Source of the DNA: Allohahella sp002354735
Lineage (GTDB): Bacteria > Pseudomonadota > Gammaproteobacteria > Pseudomonadales > Oleiphilaceae
Reading direction: 5' to 3'
NCBI RefSeq assembly: GCF_047946665.1
Contig: NZ_CP172312.1
Coordinates: forward strand, 1,240,001 to 1,304,000
DNA length: 64,000 nucleotides
Below are positions 23,739 through 31,674 of this stretch, one piece after another. Below the pieces are notes generated by a model. It made no database searches and was not told the DNA's origin. It was given only the letters and a program-made list of their open reading frames with translations. The position numbers and the translations under genes were made by a program. The first letter of the stretch is position 1. Every line of letters begins with the position of its first letter.

Positions 23739-25646
23739 CTATCCAGGCTCGTATTGCAGCGACGGCCTCTGCAGTACGGGCGCATAATTCGACCCTATTT
23801 GTGGCGGCAGCGGGCAACCCAGCAGCTCGCAGCTAATCTGTAGCAGTTCGTATTCAACTACGGCAATCTCACCGTCGTGCCGCACCGCCATGGCGCAGGC
23901 ATCGATGACAGCTGGCTTGAGCAGTGGCGGGAGCTGTGCCAGTCGGCGCAGCGCTCGTTCCAGCCCTCGCGCTGTAGCACGCTCGCTAAACCTGAGTGAG
24001 AGCAAGGGGAACCATAGCGACGTGATGTGAGTGAACAAGTCTTCAGCGGCAGTAATGTGCGACGCCTCTGCCGTGTCTTTCGCCCCCAGACGACAGAACA
24101 GTGAGAGCAGATCTGCCAGTTCAGCAAGGACCTGCTCGTAACGCCTGACCCTTTTAATTCGAGCCTCTGGTAGCGGCGGTGCAAGATGATGCACAAGATA
24201 CATGATGAAGCATACCTGCAGCAGCCCGGCCGCAGGCGCCCGAGCTGCATCGGCAGACAGCTGTTTCAGCAGGCCCTGGCGGGCCTCCCCGGGCATCTGC
24301 TTCAGTGTGCCCGTCAGCCATTCCAGCAAGGGCAGTCTGGCGGCTTCACCAAGCCCGTGATCCTCGAGCGCCTTGAAGCCGCTGTCCATCAGTTCGACCA
24401 GCAGCACTGCGGCCGGGTCGATTTCGTCGAGTCGCTCACCGAATTGCTCCACAAGCCCTGAGCGCACATCTGCGGCCCAGGCGAGCTCGGCTGCGCCCCA
24501 TTGCGCAACCCGGGTGGATACAGCCTGGCTTGCTTGCGCCATGGCGGCACCTGAGCTTGCGGCAAGGGCCATGGAATCTGCCGCGCTTTCTGTTGCACGA
24601 TCTTTCGCCGCTCGCTGCCTGGCCAGCGATTGCTGATTCTTTTTGATGCGTACGCCACGCAGAAAGCCGGCATCAACTGCCGATATGCGAGCCTGCAGTG
24701 GGGGGTGTGAAGCCAACCAGCGATGGCTCGCAAGGCTTTCGCCGATACACATGTGATTCAGCTCCCCAGCCAGCGCGGCGTGCCGGAGGCCCGTGCCATG
24801 GCTGGCGCTCATCAGCTTGTATAGTGCCGCGGCGAGGCTGGCCGGTTGGCGGGTGTACTGCACCGATGACGCATCGGCAAGATACTCGCGCTGACGGCAG
24901 ATTGCCGCCTGAATAACGCGGCCGGTCATTGTACCGATAGCGCCGGCCAGCCATAGCAGCAGGCCTAGAGGGAACAACCTGACATCGCCCCTGGTGTGCC
25001 TGCCGAACCAGTTTTGCCGGCGCTGCAACGACATCATGCTGCGACCAGTGCTGCCTACCATCATGATGCCGCCAAGCATGACCAGAATCCGACTGTTGAG
25101 CTTCATGTCTTCATGCGCAATATGACTGAATTCGTGTCCGACGACCGCCTGCAACTCGTCTCTCGTCAATGCTTCGACAAGACCCTGCGTGACGACCAGC
25201 ACGGCATCGTCGCGAGTCAGACCAGCTACAAAGGCGTTGAGTCCAGCTTCCTGAGGCATGATGTAGAGGCGAGGTGGTGGCACCCCGGACGCTATACTCA
25301 TTTCTTCGACGACGTGAACGAGGCGCTGTACCTGTGGTGCCGACGATGATCGATCGACCAATTGACCACCCGCGGCAGCGGCCAGATGTTCACCACCCTG
25401 ACGAATGGTCTCGCTGCGCGACCAGCTGCCGTAGAGAAACGCGGCAAGGCTGATGCCGGTAATGTAGCGCCCTTCGAGCTGCATCCACTGTGCAAGGCTT
25501 CGTGGCTCCTCATAGAGCCATTGGTTCAGCGCCAGAAACGGCAGTACATTTACAGCCAGTAAAATGCCGATTACCGCCATCACGAAATAGATGCACAGCA
25601 GGGTGCTCAGGCGGCGTGCATTGTCCTGGTGCTGGAAGAAATCCAT
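23739..25646 (-). CDS. M48-family membrane zinc protease
   Basis: A 635-residue HtpX-related integral membrane protease. Two N-terminal membrane segments (about 15-40 and 55-75), the zinc motif HEFSH at 171-175 within VVGHEFSHIAHED, a further hydrophobic pair after it and the third-ligand region with QREYLADASS. A long soluble C-terminal half (about 330-635) is not part of HtpX itself and resembles the extension seen in M48 proteins found beside LemA. The ATG follows the lemA stop directly (TAAATG). A role in membrane or periplasmic protein quality control is the family expectation. Confidence 0.85.
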   Translation of the reverse strand: MDFFQHQDNARRLSTLLCIYFVMAVIGILLAVNVLPFLALNQWLYEEPRSLAQWMQLEGRYITGISLAAFLYGSWSRSETIRQGGEHLAAAAGGQLVDRSSSAPQVQRLVHVVEEMSIASGVPPPRLYIMPQEAGLNAFVAGLTRDDAVLVVTQGLVEALTRDELQAVVGHEFSHIAHEDMKLNSRILVMLGGIMMVGSTGRSMMSLQRRQNWFGRHTRGDVRLFPLGLLLWLAGAIGTMTGRVIQAAICRQREYLADASSVQYTRQPASLAAALYKLMSASHGTGLRHAALAGELNHMCIGESLASHRWLASHPPLQARISAVDAGFLRGVRIKKNQQSLARQRAAKDRATESAADSMALAASSGAAMAQASQAVSTRVAQWGAAELAWAADVRSGLVEQFGERLDEIDPAAVLLVELMDSGFKALEDHGLGEAARLPLLEWLTGTLKQMPGEARQGLLKQLSADAARAPAAGLLQVCFIMYLVHHLAPPLPEARIKRVRRYEQVLAELADLLSLFCRLGAKDTAEASHITAAEDLFTHITSLWFPLLSLRFSERATARGLERALRRLAQLPPLLKPAVIDACAMAVRHDGEIAVVEYELLQISCELLGCPLPPQIGSNYAPVLQRPSLQYEPG

Positions 25647-26246
25647 TTAGGGGGTGCCGAGATTAACCTTGACCGCCTGCCGGGCTGCTGGATCCTCAGT
25701 GGTGAATGGGCGTGTGGCCGTAAACCCACAGAAGCCAGCGATAAGATTACTTGGAAACTGCTCGCGATAAGTGTGGTAGACCATCACAGCATCGTTATAA
25801 GCCTGGCGTGCAAAACCAACCCGATTTTCGGTGCTCGAGAGCTCTTCCATGAGCTGGGATATGGCACTATCGGCCTTGAGGTCTGGATAGGCTTCTGCGA
25901 CGGCATAAAAGCGGCCCATCGCCTTGTCGAGCACACCTTCGGCGGCACTCAAGGTGTCGATGGCCTTGCCATGACCAGGGTTTCTGGCAGCCGCCGCGGT
26001 AGCTGCCGTAGCGTTGTTCCGCGCCATCATGACCTGCTCCAGAGTAGTTCGCTCGTGGGTGAGGTAGGCCCGCGCCGACTCAACCAGATTCGGAATGAGG
26101 TCGTGCCGCCGCTGCAGTTGCACGTCTATCTGCGAAAACGCGTTCTTGAAGCGGTTTCGCAGGCTGACCAGGTGGTTATACGTCGAGATCATGTAGATCA
26201 GCAGACCGCCAATCAGTGCCAGGACGATAAATTTTTCCATATTCAT
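25647..26246 (-). CDS. lemA: LemA family protein
   Basis: A roughly 199-residue protein with a single N-terminal membrane helix (about 5-22) and a helical bundle containing the LemA core: YNHLVSLRNRFKNAFSQIDV and RRHDLIPNLVE. LemA proteins often neighbour HtpX-like or other membrane proteases, as here. I start at 26246 (MNMEKF...), with GAGGAA 10 bases upstream on the minus strand; a longer frame to 26306 has no such site. The stop abuts the protease start, so the two genes form one operon. Confidence 0.88.
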   Translation of the reverse strand: MNMEKFIVLALIGGLLIYMISTYNHLVSLRNRFKNAFSQIDVQLQRRHDLIPNLVESARAYLTHERTTLEQVMMARNNATAATAAAARNPGHGKAIDTLSAAEGVLDKAMGRFYAVAEAYPDLKADSAISQLMEELSSTENRVGFARQAYNDAVMVYHTYREQFPSNLIAGFCGFTATRPFTTEDPAARQAVKVNLGTP

Positions 26247-26447
26247 GACTGTGAATTCCTCAGCAGTGACACAGGGCGATAAACCGGTCTTGATCCAGTT
26301 TAGCATCAGGCGGCTGAATTACCGGTTCCAGGCGGCTTCTGCAGCAGCAGTCATGCACTCGGTCACAAATCGGAAAGCGCTTGTCACGTACACTCGGGAG
26401 GTGGTTTCCTATAACACTGCTCAACAATTACAAGCCGAGGCCAAACC

Positions 26448-27581
26448 GTGTCAGTTCAGTATCCAGCCGTAGACCCAGAAGGTCTGCTCGAGTTTTCAGT
26501 GGTATTTACAGACAGAGCGCTCAACCATATGTCTGCCACCTTCCAGGGCGTCATGCGGGATATTTCCAAGGTCATGCGTGAGGTCTATAACGCTGATGCT
26601 GTCGCTATCGTGCCCGGTGGAGGTACCTATGGTATGGAAGCTGTCGCCAGACAGTTTGCCAACGGTGCCACCTGTCTTGTCATACGCAATGGCTGGTTCA
26701 GTTACCGCTGGTCACAGATTCTTGAGGCCGGCACCATTCCTGAGGAAACCATCGTGATGAACGCCCGGCCGGTGGATGAGGATGCTCAACCTGCCTATGC
26801 GCCGCCAGCCATTGAAGATGTTGTGCGTACGATACGTGATGAGCAGCCGGCGGTCGTTTTCGCACCTCATGTTGAGACCGCTTCGGGCATGCTGCTGCCT
26901 GATGACTATCTCGCCCAGATGGGCGAAGCCGTACACGAATATGGTGGCCTGCTCGTGCTGGACTGCGTCGCCTCTGGTGCGCTGTGGGTCGATATGAAAG
27001 CCTGCCAGATCGATGTGCTGATCAGCGCACCCCAAAAAGGCTGGAGCTCATCGCCCTGCAGTGCGCTCGTTATGTTTAGCGAGCTTGGTTCGGAAAAGCT
27101 GGCGCAGACGAAGAGCACCAGTTTCGCCAACGATCTTGGTAAGTGGCGCCAGATCATGCAGGCCTACGAGGCCGGCGGCCACGCTTACCATGCCACTATG
27201 CCGACCGATGCGCTGGCGAGATTCCGCGACAATATGCTGGAGACGCAGCGAACTGGCTTTGGTCGCATGAAAGAGGCCCAGATCGAACTGGGGCGGCGGG
27301 TCCGCGAGCTTTTTGCCAGGTATGATTTCAAAAGCGTGAGCGCAGCGGCCTATGCTGCGCCTGGCGTCGTGGTCAGCTATACCGGGGACCCTGAGCTGCG
27401 CAGTGGCGCATGGTTTAGGGCGCGGGGCCTGCAGACGGCAGCGGGCGTGCCACTTATGGTCGGCGAACCAGCCGATTTCAGCACTTTCCGGGTCGGCCTG
27501 TTTGGCCTGGAGAAGTGGAACGACATCGATGGCACCGTCGCAAATCTGGAGCGTGCCCTCAGCGACCTGCCAGCAAGATGA
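26448..27581 (+). CDS. Class V pyridoxal-phosphate aminotransferase
   Basis: A 377-residue fold-type I PLP enzyme of the alanine-glyoxylate/serine-pyruvate aminotransferase group. The PGGGTYGMEAVARQ phosphate-site segment, LLVLDCVASGA with the PLP-pairing Asp, and the Schiff-base lysine K197 in SAPQKGWSSSP are visible. The start is a GTG at 26448 with GAGG about 8 bases upstream; the next ATG (26529) would remove conserved N-terminal sequence. It is divergent from lemA. The substrate is uncertain; cysteine-conjugate lyases of the EgtE type share this fold, and egtB-egtD lie about 3 kb away. Confidence 0.8.
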   Translation: MSVQYPAVDPEGLLEFSVVFTDRALNHMSATFQGVMRDISKVMREVYNADAVAIVPGGGTYGMEAVARQFANGATCLVIRNGWFSYRWSQILEAGTIPEETIVMNARPVDEDAQPAYAPPAIEDVVRTIRDEQPAVVFAPHVETASGMLLPDDYLAQMGEAVHEYGGLLVLDCVASGALWVDMKACQIDVLISAPQKGWSSSPCSALVMFSELGSEKLAQTKSTSFANDLGKWRQIMQAYEAGGHAYHATMPTDALARFRDNMLETQRTGFGRMKEAQIELGRRVRELFARYDFKSVSAAAYAAPGVVVSYTGDPELRSGAWFRARGLQTAAGVPLMVGEPADFSTFRVGLFGLEKWNDIDGTVANLERALSDLPAR

Positions 27582-27715
27582 CATCTCCGCCATGCTTCAT
27601 CTGCGGCCGGGACGCGCGCGTAAGCATCTGATGAATACTGAAAACAGCACCATACGGACGTCGGGAGAGAACCCTGTGCCGTATGGTCTGATCACTCATC
27701 AGAATGGAGATCATC

Positions 27716-29095
27716 ATGAGCGGCACTTCCACGACCATTAATCCCAGCACCGGCGAAAAAATTGCTGAATATCAGTTGCTCACCGAGGCAGAGGCCTCGG
27801 CCGCCGTCGATCGGGCTGACGAGGCCTTCCAGAGCTGGCGCCTTGAAAGGCCTGCCAACCGCGCAAAAATACTCAACAAAATGGCTGATCTCATCGAAGA
27901 GCGACAGGAAGCACTGTCAAAGCTCATGACTCAGGAGATGGGCAAGCCGATTTCGCAGGGCTACCAGGAGTGCGAACTCTGCGCAGCCATCTGCAGGTAC
28001 ACCGCCACCGAAGGGCAGGAGCAGCTTAAGGATGAAGCCCGCGAGCTCGAAGGCGGCCGTGCACTGGTGTCCTATCGACCCATAGGTGTGATCCTCGGGA
28101 TTCAACCCTGGAATTTCCCCATGTACCAGGTTATCAGGTACAGCGCCGCCAACATCATGGCGGGCAACACGACAGTACTGAAGCACGCGTCAAATGTGTT
28201 CGGCATGGCCCAGGAAATCGAGAAATTGTATCGCGATGCCGGTTTGCCAGAAAATGTCTACCAATCGCTGATGCTTGATGGCAAGGGTGCCAGCAAGTTG
28301 ATCGACCACCCCAAGGTTCGTGGCGTAACCTTCACCGGTAGCGACAGCACCGGCAAGAAGATCGGGGAGGCGGCTGGCAAGGTCGTCAAGAAGACGGTGC
28401 TTGAACTGGGCAGCAACGACGCCTACGTCGTACTTTCGGACGCCGATATCGATCTGGCGGTTGAAACCTGTGTGCAGGCCCGCATCGTCAACAATGGCGA
28501 AACCTGTGTGGCGGGTAAACGCTTTATCGTAGTCGCCGATGTTTACGACGAGTTCAGGGAAAAGTTCGTGAAACAGATGTCGGCGGTGAAAGTCGGGGAC
28601 CCGACTAAAGAGGACACCCAGCTCGGTCCGATAGCGCGAGAAGATCTGCGTGAAACGATTCAGGAGCAGGTGGATGCGTCGCTGCAGAAAGGCGCAACTT
28701 GCGCTGTTGGCGGCAAGATTCCTGATGGCAAGGGCTTCTTCTACCCCAATACGGTACTGGAAAACGTCAAGCCAGGCATGCCTGCCTACGATGGCGAAAT
28801 CTTTGGCCCGGTAGCCTCTCTTATCAAGGCAAAGGATGACGACGATGCCATGCGTATTGCCAATGACTCGCGCTATGGGCTCGGTGGTGGTTTGTTCTCG
28901 AAGAACGAGGACCGCGCCATCGAACTGGCTCGCAATCACTTCGATACCGGGATGGTCAACATCAATGGCTATAACCTTGCAAATCCACAGCTACCCTTCG
29001 GTGGTGTGAAAGATAGTGGCTATGGTCGTGAGCATGGCGGCTTCGGCATACGCGAGTTCGTCAACGTCAAGGCCATCATGATCAACGCAGCCTGA
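27716..29095 (+). CDS. NAD(P)-dependent succinate-semialdehyde-type aldehyde dehydrogenase
   Basis: A 459-residue aldehyde dehydrogenase of the short succinate-semialdehyde group. The catalytic Cys264 lies in NNGETCVAG and the general base Glu230 in KKTVLELGSND; the PWNFPMYQ and FTGSDSTGKKIG cofactor motifs are present. I prefer the ATG at 27716, because the GGAG within the upstream alternative ATGGAGATC (27704) sits 9 bases before it. The upstream aminotransferase is 134 bases away, so cotranscription is possible but not clear. A UUCG-loop terminator follows. Confidence 0.88.
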   Translation: MSGTSTTINPSTGEKIAEYQLLTEAEASAAVDRADEAFQSWRLERPANRAKILNKMADLIEERQEALSKLMTQEMGKPISQGYQECELCAAICRYTATEGQEQLKDEARELEGGRALVSYRPIGVILGIQPWNFPMYQVIRYSAANIMAGNTTVLKHASNVFGMAQEIEKLYRDAGLPENVYQSLMLDGKGASKLIDHPKVRGVTFTGSDSTGKKIGEAAGKVVKKTVLELGSNDAYVVLSDADIDLAVETCVQARIVNNGETCVAGKRFIVVADVYDEFREKFVKQMSAVKVGDPTKEDTQLGPIAREDLRETIQEQVDASLQKGATCAVGGKIPDGKGFFYPNTVLENVKPGMPAYDGEIFGPVASLIKAKDDDDAMRIANDSRYGLGGGLFSKNEDRAIELARNHFDTGMVNINGYNLANPQLPFGGVKDSGYGREHGGFGIREFVNVKAIMINAA

Positions 29096-29137
29096 GGTCT
29101 GCAAGCCTGTTGCCGGCGCGTCAGTGCCGACCTTCTT

Positions 29138-29159
29138 GAGCGGCTTCGGCCGCTCTTTT
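29138..29159 (+). terminator. UUCG-loop terminator after the aldehyde dehydrogenase
   Basis: GAGCGGC (29138-29144), TTCG loop, GCCGCTC (29149-29155), then TTTT. A perfect 7-base GC-rich stem closed by a stable tetraloop, 43 bases past the stop codon. Confidence 0.85.
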
Positions 29160-29397
29160 GCTGTAAGGACTGCACAAAGCTTGTAAAGCTGGCATTAAGA
29201 GTCCCATGAACTCTCTCATCAGGCTGCCTTGCTGTGGCGATAGAATAGGATATGAACATATGGTCATGCTGCTGTGGGCCTTGTCCTGCACGGGCTGAGC
29301 GGGCAGGCCTGTTTTCTGCCTCTCACAGTGCCGAAGGCTGGCACAAGCCCTGCTCCTGTACAGGACGAATTCAAGTCAATGTATTAGGGAGCATTTC
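29160..29397. other. Non-coding stretch before the DJ-1/PfpI gene
   Basis: Together with the terminator this is a 302-base gap without a gene. It holds the perfect 12-base palindrome TCCTGTACAGGA (29354-29365), 33 bases before the next start codon, which could be an operator. I see no convincing coding frame or RNA structure elsewhere in it; the minus-strand open frame at 29020-29259 runs into the aldehyde dehydrogenase and looks like a shadow. Confidence 0.4.
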
Positions 29398-29970
29398 ATG
29401 ACTGACTCAAAAAGACTCAAGGGTAAGAGAGTTGCAATACTGGCCGCAGAAGGCTTTGAACAGAGCGAATTGTTCAAGCCACGCCAGGCGCTTATAGACG
29501 CTGGAGCAACGGTAGACGTGGTTTCGCTCGAAAGTGGCAGCATCAAAGGCTGGGACTCCGACAAGTGGGGTGATTCGATCGAGGTGGACAAGGTCGTCAC
29601 CGATGTATCGTCCAGCGATTACAACGCGCTCATGATTCCCGGTGGCCTGTTCAATCCGGACAAGCTGCGCAGCAGCAAGGATGCAGTGACTTTCGTGCAG
29701 GGTTTTTTCAAGGAGGATGAGGTGAAACCTGTCGCTGCGATCTGTCACGGGCCTTGGGTGCTTGTCGAAGCCGGCGTGGTGAAGGGACGCAAGATGACAT
29801 CGTTCCCCAGCATCCAGACCGACCTGAAAAATGCTGGTGCGGAGTGGGTCAACGAAGAAGTCGTTGTCGACAATGGTATCGTCACCAGTCGCAAGCCGGA
29901 TGATATACCCGCGTTCAACAAGAAGATGATCGAAGAATTCTGCGAAGGTCGGCACTCAGAAGCCGCTTGA
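29398..29970 (+). CDS. DJ-1/PfpI family protein (class I amidotransferase fold)
   Basis: A 190-residue protein with the nucleophile elbow AICHGPWVL (Cys in ICHG) and the VAILAAEGFEQSEL opening with the conserved Glu of the PfpI/YhbO group. Members act as deglycases, chaperones or proteases in stress; which applies here cannot be seen. RBS is TTAGGGAG 5-6 bases before the ATG. Transcribed alone, ending at a strong terminator shared with the convergent hydrolase gene. Confidence 0.87.
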   Translation: MTDSKRLKGKRVAILAAEGFEQSELFKPRQALIDAGATVDVVSLESGSIKGWDSDKWGDSIEVDKVVTDVSSSDYNALMIPGGLFNPDKLRSSKDAVTFVQGFFKEDEVKPVAAICHGPWVLVEAGVVKGRKMTSFPSIQTDLKNAGAEWVNEEVVVDNGIVTSRKPDDIPAFNKKMIEEFCEGRHSEAA

Positions 29971-30005
29971 TTGTCGTGGGGCACCACGATGTCCATTTGA
30001 CCCAG

Positions 30006-30032
30006 AAGGCTGCCAGGTGGCAGCCTTTTTTT
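30006..30032 (+). terminator. Rho-independent terminator
   Basis: GGCTGCC (30008-30014), AGGT loop, GGCAGCC (30019-30025), flanked by AA upstream and seven T downstream. It terminates the DJ-1/PfpI gene and lies between convergent genes. Confidence 0.9.
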
Positions 30033-30051
30033 CGCCTGCAAAGAACCAGTG

Positions 30052-30747
30052 TCAGACCAGCGCTCGATCGAGAAAAACGGCCGTCCGCTCATTGGCGATT
30101 TCTGCCTGCTGAGCCTTGTAGTTTTTCCCGCCCTGGCGCGCAAAGGCATGATCGACCCCGTGATAAAGATGCAGGTCGACGTTTGGCTTTGTGAGCAGTG
30201 AGGCAAATACCTGCTCGCGTGCCGTTCTCGACGAAAAGCCGTCAAGTTCAGCAAAGTGGAGCATGAGCGATGCAGTGATACTTTCACGCTCGTCGAGCAG
30301 CGTTTCCAGGGCGACACCGTAGTAGCCGACCGAGGCATCGATATCGGTTCTGGTGGCCGTGAGAAAGGCGAGTTTGCCACCGAGGCAGAAGCCGACAGCG
30401 CCGACCCGGCCATTGCAGCCCGGGAGTTTCCGCACCTGAGTGATACAGGCCTGGACATCCTTGATGCCGCGATCGACGTCGAAGCGGTTCATATAATCGA
30501 AGGCCTGCTGCCATTCCTCATCAGTCTTGTCAGTCAGTTCGATATTTGGCTTCAGTCGTGAAAAAAGATCCGGACAAACAGCATGATAGCCGAGCTGTGC
30601 ATACTTTTCGGTGATACGCCGCATTTCATGATTGACGCCGAAGATTTCCTGCAGGACGATCACCGCCGGTCGGCGATTATTGCCGGCGGGTGCTACTGCA
30701 TAGGCGTCGAAAGTGTGGCCGTCATCGGCGGTTATGTGCATATTCAT
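30052..30747 (-). CDS. Dienelactone hydrolase family protein
   Basis: A 231-residue alpha/beta hydrolase with a cysteine nucleophile: GAVGFCLGGKLA is the elbow, and the histidine lies in YHGVDHAFARQG. The opening FDAYAVAP and VLQEIFGVN with the conserved Glu are typical of dienelactone hydrolases. No aromatic ring-cleavage genes are near, so the natural substrate is not evident. Divergent from the TSUP permease gene; AGAGG lies 8 bases before the ATG. Confidence 0.88.
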   Translation of the reverse strand: MNMHITADDGHTFDAYAVAPAGNNRRPAVIVLQEIFGVNHEMRRITEKYAQLGYHAVCPDLFSRLKPNIELTDKTDEEWQQAFDYMNRFDVDRGIKDVQACITQVRKLPGCNGRVGAVGFCLGGKLAFLTATRTDIDASVGYYGVALETLLDERESITASLMLHFAELDGFSSRTAREQVFASLLTKPNVDLHLYHGVDHAFARQGGKNYKAQQAEIANERTAVFLDRALV

Positions 30748-30891
30748 TCATGACCTCTGTGTGTAAGTGAGTGCTATGCCTCTGATCAGCTACTATTACG
30801 CAGGCTGATCGACAGGGGACTGTAACGCCGGCTGTTCACCTGTTGTTCTTGCATTATCCGCCCATCTTCCGTGTATTCTGAGTGAGTTGTC

Positions 30892-31674
30892 ATGCCTGTA
30901 GAAAGTGTCAGTGGTTTTGACTGGTCAGTGGCTATGCTGCTTGGCCTGTTCTGTGTGGCGGCGCTTGCCGGTTGGGTTGATACATTGGCTGGTGGCGGCG
31001 GGCTCCTGACGCTGCCGGCACTTATCCTTGTCGGCATTCCGCCGGTGAGTGCGCTGGCAACAAACAAAAGCCAGTCGTTCGCCGGAACCTTGACCGCGAC
31101 ACTGGCGCTGCTGATGCGGAAACAGTTGAACCTCAGGGAGTTCTGGCCGCTCCTGGTTGCAGCAGGCATCGGTGCTGCGATCGGCTCGCTGATCGTACAG
31201 AATATCGCCACTGATTGGTTGCGATGGTTCGTGCCGGTTCTGCTGCTTGGCGTCGCCCTCTATTTTCTGCTCACGCCGGCGCTCGGCGAGCTCGAAACCC
31301 ACGCCAGAATGACGCAGCCCTGGTACGGCAGTACTGTAGTGCCGGCCATAGGGCTCTATGACGGCGCGATTGGCCCTGGTACGGGCTCCTTCTTTGCCGC
31401 GAGCGGCGTGGTGTTCCGCGGGCATACCCTGCGAACGGCTACAGTACGGGCGAAGCCGCTCAACTTCACCACAAACGTGGTCGCGCTGGTGCTGTTTTCT
31501 GCTGGGGGGCAGGTGGTCTGGGCAATCGGGGCTGCCATGATCGCCGGACAGGTGCTTGGCGCCTACATCGCCAGCCATATGATGCTGACGATTCCGCTAC
31601 GGTATATCCGGCGCATGGTCATTACCATGTGCGTGCTGATGTCCCTGGCGCAGCTTTACCGCTTGCTGTTCTAG
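30892..31674 (+). CDS. TSUP (TauE/SafE) family permease
   Basis: A 260-residue membrane protein with about eight segments. The glycine-rich opening DTLAGGGGLLTLPAL and the second-repeat GLYDGAIGPGTGSFF are the paired signature of the TauE/SafE family, which moves small anions such as sulfite, sulfoacetate or similar compounds. The substrate cannot be read off. Its stop codon overlaps the stop of the convergent sensor kinase by the palindrome CTAG (31671-31674). Confidence 0.88.
   Translation: MPVESVSGFDWSVAMLLGLFCVAALAGWVDTLAGGGGLLTLPALILVGIPPVSALATNKSQSFAGTLTATLALLMRKQLNLREFWPLLVAAGIGAAIGSLIVQNIATDWLRWFVPVLLLGVALYFLLTPALGELETHARMTQPWYGSTVVPAIGLYDGAIGPGTGSFFAASGVVFRGHTLRTATVRAKPLNFTTNVVALVLFSAGGQVVWAIGAAMIAGQVLGAYIASHMMLTIPLRYIRRMVITMCVLMSLAQLYRLLF

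Noticed and set aside
31671..31674. Convergent stop codons overlapping at CTAG
   Set aside because: Neat but a simple packing effect between two convergent genes; no terminator or other structure is attached.
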